Positions 24,321-36,633 of a stretch of 64,000 nucleotides of DNA are shown piece by piece; position 1 is the stretch's first letter, and every line of letters starts with the position of its first letter. The notes under the pieces were generated by a model. The model did not search any database. It saw only the letters and a program-made list of their open reading frames with translations, and was not told the origin of the DNA. Source of the DNA: Alectoria sarmentosa (taxonomy: Eukaryota; Ascomycota; Lecanoromycetes; Lecanorales; Parmeliaceae); NCBI GenBank assembly GCA_009733775.1, contig WOGZ01000093.1, forward strand, positions 47,281 through 111,280, read 5' to 3'. The position numbers and the translations under genes were made by a program.

Positions 24321-25391
24321 TTACGCAGTACTCAAACCCTCACCTCCATTGCTCGTCAAATTCAACAATCTCCCCGCCTCCAACCCCGTCAAGTTTCCCA
24401 CAGCCACACTCCCATTTTCCAATTCCCCACCCCACCACGTCCTCGAAGTGTCCTGACGCATCTTTTCCATTTGCCTTCCCACAAAATCTCGCTTGAATGA
24501 AAGCTCCAAAGCCGCCTGCGAATGAACTCCCTCCTGTTCTGACACTCTCAAGTATTCGTTGAAGATCGGGTCCTCCATGTGTTCAATGACGGCTGGATCG
24601 TTGGAGCCAGGCTCGAAGCCAATAGGGTTTGGATCTGGATCCCAGACCATAGCTGTGAAGAAAGTGATGCTTTCCGCTGTTATAACAACCTGTCCGTGGT
24701 TATCCAGAATGTTCTAGAAGCCCGTCCCCTCGATAATTACTCGAAGGCAGGAGCAGCTAGACGCGCAGTATCGGATCAAGGGGCCCAAATTATTTTAGGA
24801 TCGAATGTGAAAGAGAATGGCTTACGTAAATACAGCTTCCCAGGCTCTCCGGGAAATTCACTTTCGGGCTTGACAATCCAGTTTGTCGCGCGCTCTAGTA
24901 AATGTGTCACGAAACCCCCCTGATCCGCCTCTTGCACACATTTGTCAATGGCGTAGGTGAGCATATCTCTGACTGTATCCGGAGCAACGTTGATGGCAAA
25001 AGGGTTCTCTTGGACATATTTTCCAGATGCATGGAATCTGAGCTGACAGCTACCTAGAATGTTGCGGGCATCTCAGCAATGGTCCTCTGAATTTCGGACT
25101 GGTTCATCTGGTAGATGGCGCGTTATGCTACTGACCGACCGTCTCCATGACCAAAAGTGATTTGGGCTCTCCACGTATTCGGAGGGGACGATACTGAACG
25201 GGCTGCGCACCCGTCGGCAGGTTTGCCAAAGCAGACAAGCAGTCTTGGTATTGTGGCGGATTTTCTTGGGAATAGAATTGCGAGCAGTGCACGAAGTTTG
25301 GCGAAATGGGGTCGGGAAATGCGCCCAGCTGTGGTGGAAGGGTGATGTTGGTGTTTACCTGTGGCGGAAGGGACAATCTGGACATAGACAT
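24321..25391 (-). CDS. Hypothetical fungal protein, probably secreted
   Basis: Three exons fit in frame: 25391-25136, 25053-24826 and 24652-24321, about 271 residues from ATG 25391. Exon 1 has YQDCLSALANLPTGAQPV. The first intron (GTCAGT) joins METVG to GSCQLRF, followed by VAPDTVRDMLTYAIDKCV and a Gly-rich GGFVTH. This C...LPTG...SGSCQ...V...A...C pattern is seen in many small secreted fungal proteins of unknown function. Upstream of ATG 25391 the same frame reads AVLFAVILHS, signal-peptide-like, but no in-frame ATG precedes it. A first exon probably lies upstream, so the true N terminus is uncertain. The last exon (WDPDPNPIG...) is polar and could belong to a variable tail. Confidence 0.58.
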
Positions 25392-26167
25392 CTTGGGCAG
25401 TGTGCTGTGCAAAATTACAGCGAACAAAACAGCTTTGGTAGAGGGTAATCAATATTAGAAGTCATGGTCGCTCCTTGTTGTACTCGGGATGGTAAGCGCT
25501 TGGGTCTTTTACAGCCCATGTACCGTTGTCTGCGCGCGGATAGAGTTGACACGACAGAAGCAGTACTGCTGTAGCGACTAGTCCATCCCGGACCACCACT
25601 TATTTTAGGCAGTGAAGCTTTGATAGCCGTGGCAAGTCGCGACAACATGACAAAATATGGTGGCAAAAGTGACATTACTTCCTAGGGTTTTTGAGGCTGA
25701 ATGCGAGCCATGTGAGCGTCAGTGCTGTAGTCGTCATCTACTTAGACACCACAAAACTGATTCAATCGTATACATTGCCGGTAAGCAACCAGAGCTGCTG
25801 TTGAAGAGAGCCACAGCCCCTTGAACAAACCTTTACCAGCCCTTAAGCGCAGCTTTAATGCCTGAAACCCCCCGCGTCTAAGCGACGCGGGTTTAGGCCT
25901 AGGGTTAACATAAAGTTATAGCGGAAGCGGATAGAAAAAAGAACAAGTCATATACACAGTTCCGAAGATCGAAAGATTGGTGAACAGAATTTGGCGAAAT
26001 TACTATCAACAAGACTCCCTGATCGATACCTCTCCACCTCACTAACCCCTGATTGGATTAGGGCCATCAGCGCCCAATTGCGACAGCGCGTCTAGGTAGA
26101 CGTCATTTGATCAGGCATCCCATCCCTCCCTGTGTGCTAGAGAATAACGCTCTTACAACAACCCACA
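25392..26167. other. Intergenic with a strong small hairpin
   Basis: Contains CCCGCGTC (25871-25878) and its complement GACGCGGG (25884-25891), an 8-bp stem with a 5-nt loop, followed by TTTAGGCCTAGGGTTAAC. No gene recognised. It includes the promoter of the next gene and the likely missing first exon of the previous one. Confidence 0.45.
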
Positions 26168-27160
26168 ATGCACTCGCCGCCCCCATTGTATGAGCGTCCT
26201 AGCCTTGTAGAGCTTCCTGGCCGTATGATATCTAGTGCCCCGGCACCCATCAGTCCTCCACACCAAGAATCAAGCAAGGCGCAGCTCCAACGCCTTCCCC
26301 TTGAGCTTCGCCAAGAAATCTACAACCATGTTCTGCGTGACCGTCTTATTCACGTAAGCCAAAATGACATCAGCGCTGTACCATGCACAGAATATCTGGA
26401 CAGCGACGGGGTTTTGGCGACTCCTTCCAACAACCTGAGGTTCAAAACCTGCAGCTCACTTGTCAGCGAGGCCGACGCCTACGACTTCTCTCGCACACTT
26501 GATGAAGACGACCCGTACGGCTTATGTCCAGACATACCTGTTGGGAGACATCGATACGATGAGCGTCATATTGATTGCTGGAGAGACCTGCGCAGCAGCG
26601 TTTTCGATCACGATACGGCAGCGCTACTTTGCGTCTCCAAGACGACTTACACCGAAGTGAGTCCTGTCCTTTGGGCTGCAGTCACGTTCTTTTTCGATTC
26701 CGGACACACTTTTGTAGACTTCGTCGAGCGCCTGGCTCCTTGGCAAAGAACCGCTATCACGAGTCTTCATTTTCATGTTAGCTCTGATGACCCCTGCCAC
26801 CCCTGGAGCTTGGAAAGCGACGATATTCCTGCGGCTCTAGCTACATTGATATCTCTGAAGAGTTTGCAATTCAACCTATGTTTGCTTCCCTATGCACCGC
26901 CGCCTATGAATATGCGCATGGATCATGTGCTGGCTTTCTGGAATAATGATCTCATGAAGTTCCGCAAGATCTGCAAGAAGCGGATAAGCATTGTGATTGA
27001 GGATGACTACCGGAAGGCTACGTCTCACTGGGATACTTTTGCTTTGATGAAGTGGGAGTATAAGGGGTGGGTTCTTAGGAAACGTGGGTATTGGACTTTG
27101 AGCGACAGAGCTGGGTTTGCGAGAGCACTGGAGGAGAGGCTGCGTTGTTCTAAGCCCTGA
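26168..27160 (+). CDS. F-box-like / DUF7730-type protein, single exon
   Basis: An uninterrupted 330-residue frame starts at ATG 26168. After a Pro-rich N terminus comes RLPLELRQEIYNHVL, the F-box-like helix pattern of the large Pezizomycotina family annotated as DUF7730 or F-box-related. ALLCVSKTTYTEVSPVLW follows at about residue 153, the second conserved block of this family (normally L..C+....E..P.LY). FVERLAPWQRTAITSLHF is the third block. These proteins are presumed adaptors; no partner can be inferred. Length and blocks are complete. No intron is needed. Confidence 0.85.
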   Translation: MHSPPPLYERPSLVELPGRMISSAPAPISPPHQESSKAQLQRLPLELRQEIYNHVLRDRLIHVSQNDISAVPCTEYLDSDGVLATPSNNLRFKTCSSLVSEADAYDFSRTLDEDDPYGLCPDIPVGRHRYDERHIDCWRDLRSSVFDHDTAALLCVSKTTYTEVSPVLWAAVTFFFDSGHTFVDFVERLAPWQRTAITSLHFHVSSDDPCHPWSLESDDIPAALATLISLKSLQFNLCLLPYAPPPMNMRMDHVLAFWNNDLMKFRKICKKRISIVIEDDYRKATSHWDTFALMKWEYKGWVLRKRGYWTLSDRAGFARALEERLRCSKP

Positions 27161-27245
27161 GTCAGATTAATCGTTTTCTCCTCTGGGCTGTCGATCTCAC
27201 TACAATTTTACTGATAGGCTATCCTTCGCAAAAACGCCTTTTCAG

Positions 27246-27966
27246 CTACTTCAACACCAGGTTCGCAGTTCGATTGAGATCAGCCCTGCTCAAGCATCTA
27301 CTTAGAATTCCTGAGCAGGAGGTCTCCAAAATCCTCCAACGCGGACCAAAAGCGAATCTCAAGACCCATAAGCCGTATACCCCCTTTCCCCTCCCTCCAC
27401 TCCCAACCCCCAACCACATCTCCAACTCCGCCTTCAAAACTTTCAGAAACCCCGCCGCACACCCCAGCATCCGCTCAAAACAAACCTCCGCCGAAAACCC
27501 CATCAACCCCCTCTCCACGACCCTAATCAAACCCGTCTCAAATACCGCAAGCGTCCGCAGCGCTTCCAAATCCCCCTGCTTGATGAACGTGCCCGTGTAC
27601 GCAAAGCAGAAAAACTCCACGATGCAGCTTTTGCGACAGATTTGGGGGTCCCCATTGGAATGCGGCGACGCTGGCTTTGTCGCGGAGGAAATCACAGTCT
27701 CGGTCTGGGAGATTCCAGCGCACGTAGATATTCTGCACGCGCTCGCCGGATGTGCGGTGAGGAGGGAGGGAGCGATGGGGGGCGGTTTTGGGGTGGTTTA
27801 GAGACAGGTTGTAGGTAAGGTGGGTGTCGATCAAGGGGGTGGTTTCGGCGCTGAAGAGATGGGAGGTGAGGGTTAGAGCGAGGGAGGGGGCGGAGACGGG
27901 GAGGAGGTAGGCGTAGATCTGACCGCGGAGCTCGCGGGGGAGGGTTAGGAGGGTGGGGGGTGCCAT
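27246..27966 (-). pseudogene. F-box-like / DUF7730-type gene, frame-disrupted or with a cryptic 49-bp intron
   Basis: It starts at ATG 27966 with TLPRELRGQIYAYLLP, the same helix signature as the neighbour at 26168. The first frame reads naturally to about RVQNIYVRWNLPDRDCDFL. The natural continuation (ICRKSCIVEFFCFAYTGTF...GDLEALRTL) lies in another frame and ends at 27246. Either a frameshift lies around 27650-27700, or a 49-bp intron (GTGCGC to ACAAAG) joins the frames in phase. That intron would lack a clear branch site and would remove sequence that looks coding. I favour a frameshift. It is divergent from its neighbour but of the same family, in tail-to-tail orientation. Confidence 0.5.
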
Positions 27967-29450
27967 GGGGGGTTTGCATGGGAAGTGGGAGTGTGTGGAT
28001 CTTGGTGTATGTTATCGATCGATTTTCCCAAAGGGTGTCCCGGGGAAAACAGGATATGGAGAGTTCTTTGGCTGGACTTGGTGTGACTATTCAGTAAATA
28101 GTGGGATTCACTGAGCGTTGATCTCTGATAGCGCGAGTGTGGAAACGGGTGCTTTGACCGTATAGTCGTTCGTTTGTTGCGGTTTGTCGGGTAAGTCGAT
28201 GGCGGTAGAGCACAGATGCAAAAACATTGGAAGTACGTATTCGTTTGGAAAATGCCTATTGCAAATCCAAAAGAGGGGTACGTCTTCATTTGGGTGACTG
28301 AGAGATAGTATGTGAGAAAATTGAGCAGTCGATTAAAGGTGACTCTAATTGGTCTAGTAAGTTCTGGTATTGGTCGTGTCTGAGGGAGAGGTTTTCGTTG
28401 CACGATTCGTCAAACAAGACTGTTGTGGATGGTCAGACCGAATTACAGTGCTGAGGCCAAGGAGGGTAAATTGCGGAAGACGGAAGACTGAAAACTACTA
28501 CGAGAAGAGGTTTTGTCGGAATTGTCAGGGGCAGCGCAGGTAGCTTTTTGAAGAAGGCAACATCGAGGGCCCTGTGGGTTTAGAGAGGTGCAAGCAATCA
28601 GCAAGCTTTTCCCAGGAAGGTATGGATGCATTTTGAGGTACAGGAGATTTTGAGGAGGGCTATAGGTATTATATGGGAAGCATTGAAAAGAAGATGCTTG
28701 AATAAGTGCACCGAACATTATGAAGGCGATCTCGACTATCTATACTGGAAGCAACGAGTTTTCATGAGGGACAATATAGAAACATTGTGTACGAGACGTC
28801 TTGAAAAGAAGGGAGGAAATTTTATGCTGCCATCGAACAAAGCGCTCTGCGGTGTAAATTCATGATATGGGAGCCACCAGACTCATGAACCGAGGTTCGT
28901 CCTTTCATCAGCTACTTCATGAATCTCGTTGTCTGTACCAACTTCGTGAACGTTATCAATAGCATCTCCCAAAATCTCATGGGGTTGACCTATGCCAGCC
29001 TCATAAGGGGGGTGGATCAGGCCCATAAGCAATGCCTCCTGTGGCAAATGCAGACCTCGTTGCAGCATTCCCAGACCACTGTTCCGAGCGTCCGTTAACG
29101 AGTTTGGTGTTGGCAAGGATCTGTCTGTGGAAGCAGAAAATAAACACAACAGTAACCGCTAATACTTTGATCGCAGATCCGACGCCGACACCAGCGCTTA
29201 TGCCAGCGGAGAGGCCAGATTTGAGCTATGGCTGCTTGTTGAAGGTGAGCTCCTTGCAGATGAGCTTGTTGCTGTAGCGGATCGATTTGAGTTGCTGTAG
29301 CGGATCGATTTGAGGACGACGTCGATAGGAATGTGAATGACACCGAAGGAGTGACAGGTGAGAACGCGGATGTTGTCGCAATAGTGGATGTCGAGAGGGA
29401 GATGAATTAGGGAGGTTTAGCAGCAATAATTAAAAGAAATATTTAAAGCC
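27967..29450. other. Intergenic, no supported gene
   Basis: About 1.5 kb of balanced composition before the second AT island. Several open frames of 60-150 codons occur on both strands without family motifs or consistent splice signals. It contains the short tandem duplication listed below. Confidence 0.4.
29268..29314 (+). repeat. Two-copy tandem repeat, 23-bp unit
   Basis: TTGCTGTAGCGGATCGATTT followed by GAG occurs twice in succession. Confidence 0.75.
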
Positions 29451-29519
29451 AAAGTCAGTCTTACAGCCTTATCATTAACCCTATTAAGCAATATATCGGT
29501 TTTAGCGAAGTTAACCCTA

Positions 29520-32500
29520 AATGTCAACATCGCCTTTTAATTTCATTTATCTTTTATTTTTTTTACATTTATATATTATAAATAATATCGATAAAGAAAG
29601 TATTATTATTATAATCTTTATAATATTATTATTAAATTTTTAAATTATAATCGCTATTGCGTTTCATTATAAATATATTCTTTTTATAAAAAAAGAATTA
29701 ATTCGAATTGATTTCAATAAATGAATATCGAAACGTTTATAAAAAACTATGCGCTTTATATAAAAAAAAACGCTTTTTAATAAATTTTTTTAATTTAAAA
29801 AATATAAAATATCGAAAGCGAATACGACTTAATTTAAATTTTATTTAATATTTATTATTATATAAACTGTTATAATCACGATTATCGTATAAACTTATAC
29901 ATTATTTTAATTAATTAAAAACATATTTATTTATTATATTTAAAAATGTATTTAAGAATTTATAAAAGCGTTATATTATTATTTTATTTTAACATTTATT
30001 TACAATCGTATTCGATTATACGTTCGTATTATTAAACGATTAATTAATTATAATAAATAAAACATCGTTTATATTTTCGTTGATAACATCTTTTAAAAAA
30101 TTGTTTAACTTGAAAAAAAGCAAGATTTTTAATATTTAACATATAAAATTTTATATAATATAACGTGAATAATAATTATTTATTCAAATAATTTTATAAA
30201 CGTAAATTTCAATTCTTACGAAGAAAAAATAATAAATGTTAAAATGTTTTAAATGTTTAAATTATTTGATTAATTCGATTGAATTTTTAAAAATAAATTT
30301 AAATAATATTATTATTTTAAAGATAAAATTTATATTTATTAATATTACGTTACATTTTTTTATTTATAAATTACGTTAGCAAAAGAAAAAAAGCATTTAA
30401 TAAAAATATGTTAAATTTTAAAATAATAATAAAATATAATTTTAAAAAAACATAAAATCTTTAAATTGTCAACGCATTAAAATAATAATTGAAAATAAGT
30501 TTTTAATTTATAAGAAATTCATATCGAATAATTATATTATTAACAAATTGTTATATTTATTTTCGAGAAAACGAAAACGCAATTCGATTCGAAATTTTAC
30601 TTTTTATTATATATTAATATCTCGATATTAAATTATGAGATTTTAAAATCGCAATTAATTAAATTTTTCGAGTTTTTCGATTTTTTTTTTTTAAATCATA
30701 TTTTCATTATAATTAAATATAAAAAAAACGCATATAAAATTAAGCTCTTTTTATTGTCTGCGCTTTTTGTTTTTCGATATTAAGAAAATACTCGTTTATA
30801 AAATAATTAGCTTAATTATTTTTTATTCGTTTAAAACGTTATAAAAAGTTTTTTCATTTTGAATATTATCTTTTTTATCGTCGCAAAGTTCGTTCATAAT
30901 TTTTTTCGTATTAATAAACTTTTACGAGAAATTTTTAACGTTTATATTTAAATTTATAAACGTATTTATAATAATAATAAAAAAGCTCATTTTTTAATTA
31001 ATTGAAAATCATCGTAAAGCGAAATGTAAATACTTTTACGAATTTAATAAAACGATGAAATATATAACTTTTATAAAATTAAAAAAATGTTTTAAATTGT
31101 ATTTTAAAATCGTTTTCATTTCGACATTTATTTTATTACATTTCAATTCGAAAAAACAAATTATAATAAAAATAAATATTTCGAATTATATAATCGCAGA
31201 CGTCATATTTTAATAAAATAAAAATGAAGTTTTTAAATTAATGATTTATTTTTCAATTAAGATGTTTCTCGCGAAATGTAATTATGAAATTTATAATAAA
31301 AAGTTTTTAATTATTATTCGCGCATTTGAATTATAACGATCAAAATTAAAAAACATCGAACAATTCATTATTATTCTTTTTAATCATAAAAATTTCGAAT
31401 ATTTTATAATTATTAAACTTTTCAATCGCCGTTAAGCGCGCTAATTTAAATTTGTTTTTAAATTTAATTTCAAAATTATTTATAAATTTGAAGATTTAAA
31501 TCGACGCGCAGACGTTTTAATTTATAAATTTAAAACTTTTTTTAAAAACGAAAAAATTATTCACGTTAATATTAATAACAAATCAATTTAAAATTAAAAA
31601 ATTTAAATATTTAAAATTTAAAATTTTCAAAAATAGCTTTTAAGCTTAAATTCATTTTTTTCGTTTTTATTAATATTTTTAAAATTAATTAAATTATTTC
31701 GAAAAATACGCTTGATAATAAAAAATCAAAATTTAAAAACGAATTTAATCGAATTATAAGTTAGAGGTTACGCTCGAATAAATTTATCAAAATAATAAAT
31801 AAATTTTAAAGATTTTCGAAGTCTTATAATAAACGTTCGTAAATTAAAAAATAAAAAATTATTGAATTAAAAAAACGAGATAATCGCATTTATTTTTAAA
31901 AAAATAAATTTCTAATTTTCGATAATAATAATTTACGCTTTAATATATTTTTTCTCATTTACGATTTCTCGAATATAAAACATTTTAAAAAAATAAAACA
32001 ATACGAAATTATTCGTTATATTTATTAATAACCCGATTTCTCAAACGATGTTAAACGTTTTATTCGAAATTATTATAATTGTTTTTAATTAAAAATCTCT
32101 TAAAATAAATATTATAAATTATTTAAATTTTTGAAAATATTCGATTAACGATAAACGAACATTTTAATGAATTTCATTATCGTTTTATTCAATAGCAAAA
32201 ATTATTTCGAGCGATAATACATTAATATTTTCATAATAACGAATCGTTTATTTAAAATAATAAAATATGCTTTTATAAATAACATAAATGTTTTAGTAAT
32301 CGCTCGTGCATTTTATTTTTAAGTTTAAAAAGATTTCGAATTTTTATTTTATTAATAAAATTATAAGAATTAATAAAGCGAGAAATTTAATCGATAATAA
32401 ATAAGTTTATAATGTCAGAGATTACACGTAAAACTAAGTAGTGTTTAAACGTGATTTGAATGAAATTCTAACTATGAGATTCTAAGTATAAATGCATGCA

Positions 32501-34950
32501 TGCAAAAGTAAAAGATCAGATCACGACTTAGCACACTAATGTAAGACTGAGTCGTAAAACTAGCCTTGATCGATGATGATGAGTCATATCGAATCTGAAA
32601 TCATGATATATAATTATGTTATTATCGTTTATGTTATAATTAATTGAAACGTTAATAAAAATTCAAATAATAATAATAATATCGAAACGTAATTTATTAA
32701 AAGCGTAAAAAATTATTTATTATTATTTATGATTTATTTATTAATAAAATCTTTTAAATTTTATAAAGAAAAACGAAATTGCATTAATCAAAATTAAAAA
32801 AAATCGAAATTTATTATTAAATCTTTTTTTGAAAACGAAATATTGATTAATTTTATTAAATTTAATATTATAAATATATATTTTGAAATCGATTAAATAA
32901 TAATGAAAAAAATAATATATTAATTTAAATTTTCAAATATAATATTAAATAATCGCTTTTTAATTAAAATCGTTAAAAATTAATTTTATATATTTATAAA
33001 ATTAAATCAAAATGCGAATATTTAGTTTATTATCAAATTTAGTGAAAACAAAAATCGTTTAATAACTTTTTTTAAATGTTTTACGATATAAATAAAAAGT
33101 TTAATTTTAATAAGATATTAATTTATATTACTATAAAACTTAACTTTAAAAACGTAAAAAAATGTTTTTAAAATAATGAAATTCTTTTTACATAATTTAA
33201 AATCGAAAATTTTCGAAAATCGTTTAAAAAGTTTAAAAATTTAACGTTATTAAAAATAAAAAGTGATTTAAAATGAAAATTTGAAAATTTAAATATAATT
33301 TATAATTTTTTAAAGCGATAATAAATTTAATCGAATTTTATTTATTCGCATTTAATTCGAATTCGTATTAAATTTATTTTAAATTATAAAATGCGTATTT
33401 GATTTTCGTTTATTTTGTTATTTTTAAATGTTATAAATTAAATATATAAAAAAACGAGAATTTATTCAAGGTTGATTTTAACGATTTATTGAAATTTTTA
33501 TATATTTTTAAAAATCAATTTGATATCAAATAAAAGATTTTCGATTGAAATTTCTTTGATGTTTATAAAATTAAAAATTAAATTATTAAATTAAATTGAA
33601 AATGCGTTAATAAAGGCGCTTAAAAAACTTTTAAATATATTTATTATTATTAATAATGTTTCGAAAAAATTAAGAATATTAAAATATTAAAAATATTATC
33701 GATCGAAAAATGATAATAATAAAAATAAGCGTTTATAATATTACGAGCGAGAATTTGAATAATATGATATTCGAAATAATATTTAATAATTATAAATTAA
33801 ATGTATTATATAAAACGAACGTAAAGAGAAAAAAGAAAAAAGAGTATTTTTTGCGTTTAAATATTCTTTATAACTCGAACGTTAAATCGAATGCGATTAA
33901 CGCGATATTTAATCAATTAAAATAAAACGAACATAATCGTTTTAAATTGAGATTTAAATAATTCGAATGAAAATAATATTCGAATAATTAAGATGAATAT
34001 GATTTAGAATTTTTAATAAAAACGTATTTTCGAATCGTGATAATTACGTAACGTAATAATAATAAAAATAATAAGAATTTTTAATAAGTTTTCACGAATG
34101 TTATAAGATTTTTTATAATCAATTTTTTTAACGTTATTAATATGTTATTACGTTTAAAAAGTTTAAAAAAAATGAAAAAAAATTAATTTTTTTCAATTTA
34201 TAAAATCGTAAAAGAAAATAAAGTTATAAAAAAATATAAATATCGTTATCGTTATTATTATTATATAATAAATTCTTTTAATTCAATTATTTCATTTTAT
34301 AAAAATCTTAAAAAATATTATACAATTTTTATTTTATTTTATCGTTACTTTTCGATGTTTTTTTTTTTTAAAACCGTTTACGTTTTTGAAAAAAAAAAAT
34401 GTTATAATTTTAAACTCGTAATTCGATATTATAATTTATTATTATCGATTAAAATTAATCTTACGATTTAATTTTAAGCTAGCGTATTAAATCGTAATTT
34501 AAATTTTTACTTTTGCATATATATATATTTATATTAAAAAACTTTATAATTAAAATATAATTAAAAACTCGAATTTCGATGATAATTTCTTTTATCAACT
34601 TTTTTATTTCGAAATATAAAATTTATAATTATTATAAAATTAATAAATTGAACGACGAATTAAGTTTAAATAGCGAAAAAAAGAAAATAATTAAAAATAC
34701 GATATTAAATATTACTTTTTCGTTTACTTTTAAAAAATCAAATATTTTAAACTTTATTAATTTAAATGAAAAGAAAAAATCTTTTAATTTTTTAATTTTT
34801 TTTATTATTTTTTTCGCGCAAATTTATATATTTATTAATTTATTTAATTATTAAAAAATACTATATTTTGAAAAAAACGAAAACAAAAAATTAAAAAAGA
34901 AAATATATTATAACGAGTTATAGAAAGAGATAATTAATTATGTAATTCAA
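29520..34950. mobile_element. AT-rich RIP island, element type not identified
   Basis: Sharp change to very AT-rich sequence with C largely confined to CpG, like the other islands. I found no matching terminal repeats at its edges, in either orientation, and no recognisable protein frame. The longest open frames (33710-33925 and 34579-34854) translate to Ile/Asn/Lys-rich sequence. It is probably an old RIP-inactivated transposon or a stack of several. A 196-bp unmutated insert lies inside (32413-32608). Confidence 0.55.
32413..32608. mobile_element. Solo-LTR-like insertion, not RIP-mutated
   Basis: A 196-bp block of ordinary composition sits within the AT island. It begins TGTCAGAGATTACACG, a typical LTR start, and ends CATGATA, where the expected CA appears as TA. 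TATAA precedes it (32408-32412) and follows it (32609-32613), a 5-bp target duplication. Because TATAA is frequent in this background the duplication alone is weak; the coincidence with the composition change strengthens it. It contains ATGCATGCATGCA. It is either younger than the RIP of the island or too short to trigger RIP. Confidence 0.6.
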
Positions 34951-35156
34951 GTTTTAACAAAGCACGAGTTTACATAATTGGTCGACTGAACGCGATGAAT
35001 TTGACTTTCGATTCTCACGAAACATAGAATATGAAGTATGGCTATCATCCACCTATTAATTCAGCAATCTACCGTGTTTACATGGATCCCGAGTCTGGAA
35101 CCTGTACTTCGCTCTTGAACAATGAACCTAGGTCATCGCCAACACTTGGTATCAGT

Positions 35157-36305
35157 TTAGACATAGGGTTCAGTCTGCTGATCACACCATGCTATGAATT
35201 TGGCCGCAACGCCCGTTCCCCCCTCAGAGGTCGGTTTCATAGCAGCCTCGATATCAGTCCGGAAGCCTCCGATCCTACCCCAAGGCACGGTATACGCGCC
35301 ACTGCGCTCAGGGGTCAAGTCTGGTGACAGGGCGGTCCAGAGCTCCGTGTATGCGCCATAGATTGCCGGATAAAACAACAGCTTACCCTTCAACAGGTCA
35401 GGAAAAGAAGCCTCGTGAAGGGCTCAGAAAGATGCTTACCGTCAGTTTCGGCACTAGGCCTTCCCAGTGCCTCTGCAACTCGGTCTTGAGATTCCCAGGA
35501 TTAAAGCATGCGTGTATCGCACCAGTCTGCGGCACAGCCTGAGCAAAATGGCGCGCCAAGAACAAATTGCCGACTTTGCTCTGCCCGTAGTTGGGTTGCA
35601 CGCCTTTGTCCTTAGGTCGGCCGTCATCGTTCAGATCCATACCGCCGGGCTTGGGTGATAGGAGATCCAACGCTGACGAGCCGGCCCAGGTGACGCGGAC
35701 ACTGCCTTTTGGGGAGGAAGCAGCTGTTTTCGTGAGGATGGGCTCGAGAAATTTATACAGTAGTAACGGTCCGAGACAATTGGTGCCGATTTGGAGTTCG
35801 TTACCCTGGGCATCTACGCTGGCTTTGGGGGGGAACATGACCTATGTGCCGGGCTCATGTCAGCGGAGACGTACATACATGGTTGCATCGAAAGCGGCGT
35901 GACGTACACCGGCATTGTTCACGAGTACGTCAAGCCGTTTCTCTTGTGCGAGGAAGGGCTGGACGCCTGGCTTGATCGTTGATAAGTCGGAGAGGTCAAC
36001 GTTCATGAACTCGAGACGACCAAGACTCTTCGGAGACGCGGCTTTGAAGCGAGCGATGGCGGTGGAAGCTTTGGATTGGGATCGGCCGGCAACGTAAACA
36101 ATGGCATTGTGTGCGTAGAGGATTTGGCTGAGTTCAAGCCCTACGCCAGCGTATCCACCAGTTACGATAAAAACCTGAATTGAACGGTCAGTGGAGATCG
36201 CAAGAGAAAGCACATGCGACGCACTCGACCGGTTTGGTCAGGACAATTCCGCTCGGTGATTCGCGCAGTGGGGATAAAGAAGAATTGAGTGAGAAGCCCA
36301 GCCAT
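35157..36305 (-). CDS. Short-chain dehydrogenase/reductase (SDR)
   Basis: Four exons, 36305-36225, 36174-35908, 35841-35440 and 35387-35157. All junctions are phase 0, giving 326 residues. The Rossmann motif TGGYAGVG (residues 32-39) follows the first junction, N113-N-A-G116 is intact, and the catalytic Ser (171 or 172), Tyr201 and Lys205 (YGQSK) are present. The C-terminal AIYGAYTELWTALSPDL is typical of the WW-oxidoreductase/retinol-dehydrogenase-like fungal SDRs. It should reduce or oxidise a lipophilic alcohol/ketone with NAD(P)H; the substrate is unknown. Donors are GTGCGT, GTACGT and GTAAGC. It lies next to a RIP island but is itself undamaged. Confidence 0.9.
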
Positions 36306-36633
36306 GACAGGTGATCAGTGGATTCTCAACCGCTAGGGGCTTCTTCTTTCTCAGATGTTGCTGCGTGTTTCAAATCTGGCAGCTGTGCTCGCTTTATATT
36401 GAGGATAGAAGGAAGGTTGATGAAAACTGTAGATGATAAATAAAGGGTTGTTGTGGAATTCTGCAGGAAATGCGGTGCGGGGTCAGAAGATTCACTGCAG
36501 ATGATACTTTTCACACGGTACGAATTAATTGCGGAGAAAGCGGTTTTCCGACACCGGTGTTTTAATACTCGTAACAGTCAGACTAAATGTCCAGACCGAT
36601 ATTACTTAAGCGCACCCTCAGCTGTGTTTCACT
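36306..36633. other. Short intergenic spacer
   Basis: Promoter of the SDR gene and 3' end of the following minus-strand gene. Nothing else seen. Confidence 0.4.

Noticed and set aside
25896..29520. TTAGGG/CCCTAA-like motifs (for example AGGGTTAAC, TTAACCCTAA)
   Set aside because: Single copies only, so not telomeric repeats.
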